DNA of 64,000 nt. Source: Trinickia symbiotica (lineage in GTDB: Bacteria > Pseudomonadota > Gammaproteobacteria > Burkholderiales > Burkholderiaceae). Both the position numbers and the translations under genes were made by a program. Positions 1 through 7,636 of this stretch are shown here, in pieces. Every line of letters starts with the position of its first letter. Within the stretch, counting starts at the first letter, position 1. The stretch is from contig NZ_PTIR01000001.1 of NCBI RefSeq assembly GCF_002934455.1, positions 124,001 through 188,000 of the forward strand, written 5' to 3'. The notes under the pieces were generated by a model. That model ran no database searches. It had not been told where the DNA came from and saw only the letters and a program-made list of their open reading frames with translations.

Positions 1-193
1 CGCTCGCCGCGCTCGACGAATTCGCCGTGTTTGCTGAATTCGCAGTATCGGCTGCGCCCCTGGCGCCCGCGCCCGCGCCTGGGCTTGCGCTTGCCTGCGC
101 GAACGCGCTTGCCGCGTACAGCGAGCCGAGACATAGAGCGGCGCAGCTAATGGCTGTGCCGAGTTGACGTGACTTCCCGTTGAGGTGGTCCAT
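1..193 (-). CDS. N-terminal part of a secreted protein (runs off window)
   Basis: Only the first 64 codons are inside the window; the gene continues beyond base 1. The reading frame opens with ATG at 193, preceded by GGAG seven bases upstream. The protein starts with a short charged tail, a hydrophobic stretch (ISCAALCLGSLYAASAFA) and an Ala-x-Ala-type cleavage site before QASA, a classic Sec signal peptide. After that comes low-complexity Ala/Gly/Ser/Asn sequence. The product is therefore exported. The function cannot be judged from this piece; a linker in front of a periplasmic or outer-membrane domain is likely. It lies downstream of, and in the same direction as, the efflux operon, but has its own promoter-like region and is separated from that operon by a terminator. 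Confidence 0.7.
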   Translation of the reverse strand, partial: MDHLNGKSRQLGTAISCAALCLGSLYAASAFAQASASPGAGAGARGAADTANSANTANSSSAAS

Positions 194-253
194 ATGCGCT
201 CCGTCGTCGTTGAAATCGATCGCTCTTCGAGTGGCGTTCTGTCATTCGCGGCC

Positions 254-283
254 ACTCTATGGTTTTTTTGTTTGAACGGTCAA
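254..283 (-). promoter_or_regulatory. Predicted promoter with an overlapping palindrome for the secreted-protein gene
   Basis: Read on the minus strand, TTGACC (278-283) is followed after 18 bases by TAGAGT (254-259), a plausible sigma-70 pair. The -35 element lies inside the near-palindrome TTGAACGGTCAA (272-283), where a dimeric repressor could block it. The flanks are unusually A/T rich for this genome. This is inferred from sequence pattern only. Confidence 0.4.
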
Positions 284-317
284 TCAATAAAAAAACGATG
301 ATGGGCTCGTGTCGCTT

Positions 318-354
318 TTGGAAAAGAGAACGTCGGATGAGCAATCATCCGACG
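318..354 (-). terminator. Rho-independent terminator of the efflux operon
   Basis: A perfect 10-bp inverted repeat, CGTCGGATGA / TCATCCGACG with a 4-base loop (331-354), lies just past the stop of the EmrB-like gene. On the minus strand it is followed by the pyrimidine-rich run TTCTCTTTTCC. Position and orientation fit the end of the MarR-OMF-EmrA-EmrB transcript. Confidence 0.75.
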
Positions 355-381
355 TCGTTCGCCGCTCGTGTTGCGGTGCGA

Positions 382-1938
382 TCAGTGCGCGCCCGCGGCC
401 GCCGCGCCACCTCCGCCCTTTGCCGGCTTGGTCAGCCAGATGAGCGGAATGATCGCGACAAAGATCCCGGCGGACAGCCAGAAAATGTCGTTCAACCCGA
501 GCATCGCCGCCTGCGCGTTCAGCGAACGCTCGAAGAAAGCGACCGCCTGATCCACGCTGCCGCCCAGGACCGCATGCACATTCGCGATCGCCGCGCCATA
601 TGTGGGATTGTCGACACTCGACTGCTCGGCGAGTTGCGCGTGATGCAGAATCGTCCGATCGTTCCAGCCGGTCGTGATGAGCGAAGTGCCGGCCGCGCCC
701 GCGAACACGCGCGCGAAGTTCGATACGCCGGCCGCCGCGGGAATCTTCTCCGCGGGCAGGCCGGACAAGATAATCGCCGTCAGCGGGACGAAAAAGAGCG
801 CGGTCGGGATGCCCTGCAAGAGCGTCGGCAATACGAGGGTCCATTGATCGACGTCCGTCGTGTAGTGCGAACGCATCAGGAAGACGCCGGCATAGCCGAC
901 GAACGCCAGCGTCGCCAACACGCGCGGATCGGACTTCGGCATGATTTTCGCCATCACGGGCGCAAGCAGCACGGCGAAGATGCCGAGCGGCGCCGTCACT
1001 AGACCGGCATCCACGGCGCGATAGCCCAGATAGCCCTGAATCCACTGCGGAAGAATCACCAGGTTCGCGAAGAACACGGCGTAAGCGACGGAGATCGCAA
1101 TCGTGCCGCCCCGAAAATTGCGTACCGCAAAAAGCCGCACGTCCACGATCGGGTTTTTCGCCGTGAACTCCCAGATCAGGAAGAAGACGAAGCTGACAGC
1201 GGCCACGGCGGCTAGCGTGCAGATGACAGGCGAGTTGAACCAGTCGAGGTCCTTGCCCTTGTCCAGCATGATCTGCAGCGATGCCACCCATGCAATCAGC
1301 GACAGCAGTCCGATTTTGTCGATCGGAAGCTTGCGCTTCGGCGATTCCCGGTCCCGATAGATCAACCACGTCACCCCCGCCGCGAAGAGACCGACTGGCA
1401 CGTTGATATAGAAGATCCACGACCAGCTATAGCTATCGGTGATCCATCCGCCCAGCGCGGGGCCGGCGATCGGGCCGACCGTCGCCGTCATTGCCCACAA
1501 CGCCAGCGCCGTGGAGCTTTTCTCTTTCGGATAGGATCCGAGCAGGATCGCCTGCGACAGCGGGATCAGCGGTCCAGCTACCGCGCCCTGCAATACGCGC
1601 GCCGCGAGCAGCACCATCAGGTTCGGTGCCACGCCGCACAGCCACGAAGAGAACGAGAACAGCAGGATCGCGACGACGAAGAGCTTGATTTGGCCGACTC
1701 GCTCAGTCAGCCATCCTGTCAGCGGAATCGCCACCGCATTGGCCGCGGCGAACAGCGTGATCACCCAGGTGCCCTCGTCGACCGATACGCCAAGATTGCC
1801 CGAGATCGTAGGGATGGCCACATTGGCGATCGAAGAATCCAGGACGTTCATGAACGTTGCAAGCGCAACCGCGATCGTCGCCAGAATCAGCTTGCCGCCT
1901 GTCAGCGGCGGCGGTGCGAGTCGAATCGGGGAATTCAT
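382..1938 (-). CDS. DHA2-family MFS drug exporter, EmrB-like
   Basis: This 518-residue protein has the 14-helix layout of the DHA2 (EmrB/QacA) branch of the major facilitator superfamily. Near the N-terminus it carries the family's FMNVLDSSIANVAIPTI motif, followed by WVITLFAAANAVAIPLTGWL and the A-loop LTERVGQIK. It is expected to sit in the inner membrane and export toxic amphiphiles using the proton gradient. Its ATG overlaps the stop codon of the EmrA-like gene (ATGA, 1935-1938), implying translational coupling and a shared complex. With the outer-membrane factor upstream it forms a complete tripartite pump. A close paralogue lies at 32517-34118 without adaptor genes. The substrate is not predictable from sequence. 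Confidence 0.92.
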   Translation of the reverse strand: MNSPIRLAPPPLTGGKLILATIAVALATFMNVLDSSIANVAIPTISGNLGVSVDEGTWVITLFAAANAVAIPLTGWLTERVGQIKLFVVAILLFSFSSWLCGVAPNLMVLLAARVLQGAVAGPLIPLSQAILLGSYPKEKSSTALALWAMTATVGPIAGPALGGWITDSYSWSWIFYINVPVGLFAAGVTWLIYRDRESPKRKLPIDKIGLLSLIAWVASLQIMLDKGKDLDWFNSPVICTLAAVAAVSFVFFLIWEFTAKNPIVDVRLFAVRNFRGGTIAISVAYAVFFANLVILPQWIQGYLGYRAVDAGLVTAPLGIFAVLLAPVMAKIMPKSDPRVLATLAFVGYAGVFLMRSHYTTDVDQWTLVLPTLLQGIPTALFFVPLTAIILSGLPAEKIPAAAGVSNFARVFAGAAGTSLITTGWNDRTILHHAQLAEQSSVDNPTYGAAIANVHAVLGGSVDQAVAFFERSLNAQAAMLGLNDIFWLSAGIFVAIIPLIWLTKPAKGGGGAAAAGAH

Positions 1939-3182
1939 GATGCGCTCCGATCAAGTTGCCGGACAGGCCTCGTGTTTTGCTCGATGATCTTTTCGATCTC
2001 GGCATCGGCCTGCGCGCCGTAGTTCGCGAATACATCCGTGCGGTAAGTCGTGTTCGAGGCTGCGCCGAGTTGCGCGCCGGCGTCGTCGTGCGTGTCCACG
2101 TCGACGTTCATCGATAGTCCGATACGCAGTGGATGGGCGTTCAGTTCTTTCTGATCGAGTTCGATGCGTACGGGCAGACGCTGGACCACCTTGATCCAGT
2201 TCCCGGTCGCATTCTGCGCGGGCAATGTGGCAAAGGCGCTCCCCGTACCCGCCGAGAAACCGACCACGCGGCCGTGATATTTGACCTTGCCACCGTAGAC
2301 GTCCGCCTCGAGCGTCACAGGCTGGCCGATGCGCATGCCGCGCAGCTGGCTCTCCTTGAAGTTGGCATCGACCCACACCCCGTCGAGCGGCACAATCGCC
2401 ATCAGCGGAGTACCCGGCGACACGCGCTCGCCGACTTGCACGGAACGTTTCGCGACATAGCCGGTGACTGGCGCGGGCAGCGTGTTGCGCGCGTATGCCA
2501 GGTACGCGTCGCGCACCTTCGACGCGACCGCCAGCACGCTCGGATGCTGCGTGATTGTGGTGTTGTCGGTCAGGACGTGGTTGGCTTGCGCCTGTTGCCG
2601 CACGGCATCGAGCGCCGCCTGCGCGGCCGTGACGGTGTCGCGCGCGTGAGCGATGTCTTCGGCCGACACGGCCCCCGTGCCGGCCACTGCCTGGCGGCGG
2701 CGCAGGTCGTCCTGGGCGCGGGCCAAGTCCGACTGCTTCTGAGCGATGTTCGCGGCGTAGAACTGGTTGTCCACGTAGAGTCTGCTGACTTGCCTCACGG
2801 TCTGCGCGAGTGTCGCTTCCGCGTTGCCGAGCGCGACTTTAGCGTCCGCGTCGTCGAGTCTCACGACCGGGTCGCCCTGCTTGACGATCTGCGTATCGTC
2901 GGCATTCACGGCGACGACGGTGCCCGTCACCTGCGGCGTGAGTTGCACGAGGTTGCCGCTAACGTACGCGTCGTCAGTGGATTCGTGATAGCGGGCGTAG
3001 GTCATGTAGTACGCGCCATAAGCTGCCGCCGAAACCACGATGGCAGCGCCGAGCAGGGCAAGTAGCAACTTCCTCGTTTGAAAGTTCGATTCGTTCGAGG
3101 TAACGGCTTTCGCCGATGTGGTCTCGCGTTTGGCGCTCGTCGCTTGCGACGATTCGAGCTCCGAGGTGTCGATTTCGCTCAT
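1935..3182 (-). CDS. EmrA/HlyD-family periplasmic adaptor of the efflux pump
   Basis: The 415-residue product is a membrane-fusion protein linking the EmrB-like transporter to the outer-membrane channel. It has a short cytoplasmic tail, one transmembrane helix (about residues 40-58), a biotinyl-lipoyl-like half (GTVVAVNADDTQIVKQGDPVV), a long alpha-helical hairpin rich in Ala/Gln, the second lipoyl half (APVTGYVAKRSVQVGERVSPG) and a beta-barrel domain. I chose ATG at 3182 because GGAGAACTCAG precedes it; an in-frame TTG at 3221 would add 13 residues but lacks a ribosome-binding site. The gene follows the outer-membrane factor by 35 bases and overlaps the EmrB-like gene by four. Confidence 0.92.
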   Translation of the reverse strand: MSEIDTSELESSQATSAKRETTSAKAVTSNESNFQTRKLLLALLGAAIVVSAAAYGAYYMTYARYHESTDDAYVSGNLVQLTPQVTGTVVAVNADDTQIVKQGDPVVRLDDADAKVALGNAEATLAQTVRQVSRLYVDNQFYAANIAQKQSDLARAQDDLRRRQAVAGTGAVSAEDIAHARDTVTAAQAALDAVRQQAQANHVLTDNTTITQHPSVLAVASKVRDAYLAYARNTLPAPVTGYVAKRSVQVGERVSPGTPLMAIVPLDGVWVDANFKESQLRGMRIGQPVTLEADVYGGKVKYHGRVVGFSAGTGSAFATLPAQNATGNWIKVVQRLPVRIELDQKELNAHPLRIGLSMNVDVDTHDDAGAQLGAASNTTYRTDVFANYGAQADAEIEKIIEQNTRPVRQLDRSAS

Positions 3183-3217
3183 CTGAGTTCTCCGAGTAGA
3201 TGGGATGGGTTTGCCGT

Positions 3218-4801
3218 TCAACGTGGGGCAGCAACAGCCGGTCGCATCGAGGGAGCGCGGCCGTCAGGCAATGCCGCCGCCGGATAGGGCCGCGCGTCTT
3301 TTCCCGAGTTGGACGTATCGACAAACCCACCGCCGAGCGCGGAAGCCAGCGCGATTTGTTTGTCGCGGCGATCCATACGGAGATTGGCGACCGCCTGATC
3401 AGCCAATAGCGCGTTGACGTCCGCGTTCAATACTGTCAGTTGATTTGTGAGGCCCGCGTTGTATTGGATCAGCGCGAGTTCGTCGGCTTTGCGCGCGGCG
3501 TCCTGCGCCGCCTGCGCATCGACGAGTTGAGCCTCTGTCGAACGAACGCCGGCGAGTTGCGTGGCGACTTCGCTCAGCGCAGTCACGAGCGTCTGGTTAT
3601 ACGTCGCGACGGCATAGTCGAAGTCGGCATAGCGGCCCTTCAGGTTGGCCCGCAGTTCGCCCGCATCGAAGATCGGCAAATGGACCGCCGGGCCGACGGA
3701 AGCTGTCCGGCTCGCCGCCGTCAGGAATCGGCCGAAGCCGAATGCGTCGAGGCCGATTGCGGCGCTCAGGTTGATGTCCGGATAGAACTCGGCCTTCGCC
3801 TCCTTCACGTCGTGCGTCATCGCGTCGACGCGCCAGCGCGACGCAACGATATCGGGGCGGCGGCTCACGAGATCGGCCGGCAGATTGTCCGGCAGGCGAA
3901 CGTCGTCGCCCGGGCCCAGTGTCGGCTGGGCAAGCTGCAAGCCGCGATCGGGACCGGCGCCGAGCAGCGCGGCGATCTGATAGCGCGTCGTCACGATTTG
4001 CCCATCGAGCGCTGTCAGCGCGGCGCGGCTCGTCGCCAGATTGGCCTGCGCGGTCTTGCGCTCGACTTCGGTATCCAGCCCCGTCGCAATCCGCCCTGCG
4101 GTGATGCGCTCGATCTGCTCCCGTCTGGCGACTTCCCGCTGCGCGATGTCGCGCAGCGCGTAGAGGCGTGCGAGCTGGTTGTATGTCCGAGCAATGGATG
4201 TCGTCAGCGTCAGTTTGACGACTTGCGCGTCGGCCTCGCTCGCCTGAAGCTGAGAGATAGCCGCCCTCAGCGCCTCACGATTCTTGCCCCACAAGTCGAG
4301 ATCGTACGAAGCGCTGAGCAGCCCCTTGTTTTCGGTCTGCCAGGAGCCGCCGTAGGGCGGCGGCACGAGCGCCGTGCTCGAGAATTGCTGGCGCGTGAGC
4401 GAGTAGCTGGCATCGACGCGCGGCATCGTGTTGGCATTCGCCGTTTCGCTGTAAGCAGCAGCAGCCGCTACGCGGGCACGCGCCTGATCGAGCGTCGGGC
4501 TATCCTTCAACGCTTCGACGATCAGCGCCTTCAGTTGCGCATCGCCGAACTGGTCAGCCCAGTCGGCCGCAGGCCAACGGCCCCCGTCAGCGGAAATGCT
4601 TTGCTGCGTGGCGTACTGTTGCGGCTCGGCAGTTTTCGCATCGCTATGGATGCCCGCATAGTTCGCGCACGCCGATAGCACTGCGGCGAATATCACTGAC
4701 ATACCGATGCTCAGTACGGCTGAAACGCGCCGCCTGGGGTTCGGTTGAGCGTCATTTTTCCGACTTGTCAGATATCTGCGTAAAAAAATCGTGCCGGACA
4801 T
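3218..4801 (-). CDS. NodT/OprM-family outer-membrane efflux lipoprotein
   Basis: This 527-residue protein belongs to the TolC-like outer-membrane factor family (NodT group). A hydrophobic segment ends in the lipobox LSAC, with the acylated cysteine near residue 46. The mature part contains the duplicated OEP helices and typical phrases such as LPADLVSRRPDIVASRW and YNAGLTNQLTVLNA. It would form the trimeric outer-membrane duct for the EmrA/EmrB pair encoded just downstream. The start at 4801 has GGAGAGAGAAC in front; the pre-lipobox tail is long and arginine-rich, so a later start is conceivable. A MarR-box-like sequence lies inside the first codons. Confidence 0.93.
   Translation of the reverse strand: MSGTIFLRRYLTSRKNDAQPNPRRRVSAVLSIGMSVIFAAVLSACANYAGIHSDAKTAEPQQYATQQSISADGGRWPAADWADQFGDAQLKALIVEALKDSPTLDQARARVAAAAAYSETANANTMPRVDASYSLTRQQFSSTALVPPPYGGSWQTENKGLLSASYDLDLWGKNREALRAAISQLQASEADAQVVKLTLTTSIARTYNQLARLYALRDIAQREVARREQIERITAGRIATGLDTEVERKTAQANLATSRAALTALDGQIVTTRYQIAALLGAGPDRGLQLAQPTLGPGDDVRLPDNLPADLVSRRPDIVASRWRVDAMTHDVKEAKAEFYPDINLSAAIGLDAFGFGRFLTAASRTASVGPAVHLPIFDAGELRANLKGRYADFDYAVATYNQTLVTALSEVATQLAGVRSTEAQLVDAQAAQDAARKADELALIQYNAGLTNQLTVLNADVNALLADQAVANLRMDRRDKQIALASALGGGFVDTSNSGKDARPYPAAALPDGRAPSMRPAVAAPR
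4760..4774. promoter_or_regulatory. Third MarR-box-like copy, inside the start of the OMF gene
   Basis: The sequence CCGACTTGTCAGATA matches the promoter-proximal box at 4833-4847 at 12 of 15 positions and lies exactly 73 bp away, about seven helical turns. A roadblock or looping site is possible. The call rests only on similarity to the other two copies. Confidence 0.4.
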
Positions 4802-4832
4802 GTTCTCTCTCCAATCTGTGCACGCACAATAG

Positions 4833-4847
4833 TTGACCTGTCAGATA
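4833..4847. promoter_or_regulatory. Predicted MarR operator in front of the OMF-EmrA-EmrB genes
   Basis: TTGACCTGTCAGATA sits in the 146-bp gap between the MarR gene and the outer-membrane-factor gene. It is flanked by a wider dyad, GTTGAC (4832-4837) and GTCAAC (4850-4855). It matches the copy upstream of the MarR gene at 13 of 15 positions. On the minus strand the shared form reads TATCTGAC(A/T)GGTCA. This suggests an internal promoter repressed by the operon's own regulator. Confidence 0.6.
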
Positions 4848-4947
4848 TAGTCAACGGCGCGTTGATAACTCACAGTTTCGGTGGGATGAACAATCCGTCC
4901 TATTCGATGAGACCGGGGATGGTCTGGTGATGACCCGCGGTGTCCGG

Positions 4948-5385
4948 TCAGTCGCCGGCAAACTTGTGCAGCAGCCTGCGCAACTCGGCGACCTCGTCCT
5001 TCGTGAAAGCCTTCAGGCGGGCGTTCAGCACTTCCACGGCAACCTCCGGCACCTGGTCGGCGACGGCCGTCCCATCCTTCGTGAGTGATAGGTTGACGAC
5101 ACGCCGGTCTTGCTGATCTCGTGAACGAACGAGGAGCCCTTTCGCTTCGAGCTTGTCGAGCATCCGCGTCATCAGGCCCGTGTCCATTCCGAGCATCTTC
5201 GACATCTCGAAAGGTGTCGTTGCCAGCTTCCGCCTGAGCACCAGCAAGATACCCATCTGTTGGCTTGAAATATCGAATTCCTTAAGCGCGCCGTCCATCT
5301 CGGCGATGATGAGATTTCGCGCCCTGACGAGTTGGAAGCCAACGCTTTCGGTCACATTGAAGGTTGCTTTCGTGTAATGGCGCAC
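4948..5385 (-). CDS. MarR-family transcriptional regulator of the efflux operon
   Basis: The 145-residue protein has the MarR winged-helix fold: an N-terminal dimerisation helix, the helix-turn-helix region TPFEMSKMLGMDTGLMTRMLDKLEAKGLL (about residues 57-85) and the wing with RSRDQQDRRVVNLSLTKDG, including the typical D-x-R-R basic turn. MarR proteins usually repress a neighbouring efflux operon and are released by phenolic or aromatic ligands. It is the first gene of a minus-strand series with the three pump genes. Matching operator-like boxes lie in front of it and in front of the pump genes, so autoregulation with joint repression is the simplest reading. Confidence 0.93.
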   Translation of the reverse strand: MRHYTKATFNVTESVGFQLVRARNLIIAEMDGALKEFDISSQQMGILLVLRRKLATTPFEMSKMLGMDTGLMTRMLDKLEAKGLLVRSRDQQDRRVVNLSLTKDGTAVADQVPEVAVEVLNARLKAFTKDEVAELRRLLHKFAGD

Positions 5386-5415
5386 GTGTCGGCTCCTATC
5401 GGTATCGCAATGCGA

Positions 5416-5430
5416 CTGACCAGTCAGATA
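5416..5430. promoter_or_regulatory. Predicted MarR operator upstream of the regulator gene
   Basis: CTGACCAGTCAGATA lies about 30 bp upstream of the MarR start codon and contains the inverted repeat CTGAC/GTCAG with a 2-bp centre. It is nearly identical to the site at 4833-4847 (13 of 15). Position and similarity support an autoregulatory operator. Confidence 0.62.
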
Positions 5431-5657
5431 CTAGCAGATCAGCTTTCGTTCGCACGCCGATGTGACCCTGCCCTCTCACAGACGCTGACCTACAGCTCTC
5501 GGATCTTGCCCTTTGAGACCATGCCCCATGGGAATGGCAGTTATGCCCGCTGGCTCCTATCCGCGCCGTTTGCGTTTCACCGATGATCGAGCCACGACGA
5601 ATACAGATGTCGTGACTGCCGTAACGAAAGCCGCTGTGAACTACATCGCGTCACGCG

Positions 5658-7439
5658 TTACCGAACGTTGGCGGCGACTGCCGACGCACCGGTTGCTTCG
5701 GACTGCGCGGTCAAAAACTGGTGAATCTGCGCGACCACGGCGGCCCCTTCCCCTACGGCCGCCGCAACGCGCTTCGTCGAACCCGACCGGACATCGCCGA
5801 TCGCGAACACGCCCGCGACGCTGGTCTGGAGCGGCAGCCGCGAGGCGCTCGGGCTGTCTTCCGCCCCCAGGTCAGCGCCTGTCAATACAAAGCCTTTCTT
5901 GTCCACCGATACACCGCAAGTGCGGAGCCAGCTCGTATTAGGCTCGGCGCCGATGAAGAGGAACAGATGATGAGTCGCGATGCTTTCGAGCGCACCGTCG
6001 CGCCGGCGATAACGGACGAGCTCGAGCCGCTCCTCGCCTTCGAGCGCGGCAACTTCGCAATTCGTATGGATCGTGACGTTCGGCAGCGATTGAATGCGAT
6101 CGATCAGATACCGGGACATGCTCTGTTCGAGATCCGGGCCGCGGACGAGTAAATGGACATGAGCGGCGTGCGAAGCAAGAAACACCACCGCCTGCCCCGC
6201 GGAGTTGCCGCCGCCGACCAGCAGCACCGATTCGTTGCGACATAGTCGCGCCTCGATCGGCGTCGCCCAGTAGTAGATGCCGCGACCTTCGAAGCGCCCG
6301 AGGCTATCCACGGCCGGACGCCGATACTCCGCACCGCTCGCGATGATGACGGTGCGCGCCGTGACACGGCGTGAACCCGTCAACTCCACCTCGAGCGGAT
6401 ACTCTCCGCAATGCAGGGCCTTCACCTCTACCGGAATGGCAATGTGCGCACCGAATTTTTGAGCTTGAACGAACGCCCTCCCGGCCAGCGCCTGCCCGGA
6501 GATCCCCGTCGGAAAACCCAGGAAGTTCTCGATGCGGGCGCTCAAACCCGCCTGACCGCCTGGCGCGCGGCAGTCGAAAGCGGCCACCGACAGGCCCTCG
6601 GACGCGGCATACACGGCCGCCGCCAGACCAGCCGGTCCCGCGCCGACGATCGCGACGTCGTATAGGTGGGCGCGATCGAACTCCGGCAGGAGTCCTAAAC
6701 AAGACGCGAGCTGCCCCTCGTCGGGATTGCGCAACACGGTGCCATCCGGACATACGACGAGCGGCATGTCATCGCACTGCGGCGTCAAGCGCTCGAGCAA
6801 GGCAATCGCATCGGCATCGCCGACGTCGAGCGCCATGTGCGGATACGCGTTGCGCCGCAGAAAGTGCTGCAGCGCGAGCAGGCGGGGCCCATCGGGCGAG
6901 CCCACGAGCACCGCCCCCTGCCCGCGCTCGATCGCCGCGACACGCCTCAAAATGAGCGCGCGCATGATCTTTTCGCCGAGCTCGGCCTCCGCGATCATCA
7001 GCGCGCGCAGCCTGTCCGGCGGGATTACGAGCGCTTCGACCTGCTCGATGACTTCAGCATCGACGAGGGCTGGCTTGCCGGACAGCATGCCGATATCGGC
7101 CGTGAATTCGCCGCGCAGAACATCCTCGCGAATCAAGCGTTGACGACCGAGGCCGTCGCGCGCGATGTAACGAACCTTGCCCGACAAGAGGACGAACATG
7201 CCAGGACTCGAGCTGCCCGTGCTATAAAGCATGTCGCCCGCCGCGTAGCAGCAGAGCGCACCAAAACGATGCATCCGATCGATCTCCGCATCGGTCAGCG
7301 TCGGAAAGATCTGGTGGAAACGCAGACTGCTGAACGGAGACTGCTCGTCTCCCGCGGCGGCACGACCCGCGCCGCCATTCGTACCGATTTGGCCTGGGTT
7401 CGCGGGGGCGCCGCTTTGCGAAGAACCGTCACTGATCAT
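5658..7439 (-). CDS. Cyclic-nucleotide-domain / thioredoxin-reductase-like FAD oxidoreductase
   Basis: This 593-residue fusion protein has three parts. First is a cyclic-nucleotide-binding (CRP-like) domain at about residues 45-153. Next is a small thioredoxin-like fold without a CxxC at about 184-245. Last is a TrxR-type flavoprotein with the FAD motif GAGPAG (about 266-271) and the NAD(P)H motif GGGNSAG (about 408-414). Where thioredoxin reductase has CATC, this protein has WATP followed by EARLC, so both redox cysteines of the usual centre are absent. The phosphate-binding arginine of the cyclic-nucleotide pocket is also not evident (GEFTADIG...PALVDA). ATG at 7439 was chosen for its AAGAGG site; upstream in-frame starts look unreal. 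A close paralogue lies at 25096-26847. Substrate and ligand are unknown. Confidence 0.88.
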   Translation of the reverse strand: MISDGSSQSGAPANPGQIGTNGGAGRAAAGDEQSPFSSLRFHQIFPTLTDAEIDRMHRFGALCCYAAGDMLYSTGSSSPGMFVLLSGKVRYIARDGLGRQRLIREDVLRGEFTADIGMLSGKPALVDAEVIEQVEALVIPPDRLRALMIAEAELGEKIMRALILRRVAAIERGQGAVLVGSPDGPRLLALQHFLRRNAYPHMALDVGDADAIALLERLTPQCDDMPLVVCPDGTVLRNPDEGQLASCLGLLPEFDRAHLYDVAIVGAGPAGLAAAVYAASEGLSVAAFDCRAPGGQAGLSARIENFLGFPTGISGQALAGRAFVQAQKFGAHIAIPVEVKALHCGEYPLEVELTGSRRVTARTVIIASGAEYRRPAVDSLGRFEGRGIYYWATPIEARLCRNESVLLVGGGNSAGQAVVFLASHAAHVHLLVRGPDLEQSMSRYLIDRIQSLPNVTIHTNCEVAALEGEERLELVRYRRRDGALESIATHHLFLFIGAEPNTSWLRTCGVSVDKKGFVLTGADLGAEDSPSASRLPLQTSVAGVFAIGDVRSGSTKRVAAAVGEGAAVVAQIHQFLTAQSEATGASAVAANVR

Positions 7440-7636
7440 CAAATGCCTCTTGACCGCGAACATGAATCCTGTCGATGAGCTCAATGTGGGCGTCGTCGCG
7501 GTGTTCGAAACCCCCGAGCAGCTTAATACATCACGGCGAAGAGCGCTTCGGCGTTGACCTGCCGGGAACCGATTATTCCCGCACTCTTTAAAATCGCACG
7601 GTGATCGATACGTTCGATCGTGCATGTACGCGATCG

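Noticed and set aside
259-1420. Long open frames antisense or frame-shifted to the EmrB-like gene
   Set aside because: They lack family motifs and ribosome-binding sites and are Arg/Ala-rich, typical shadows of a high-GC gene.
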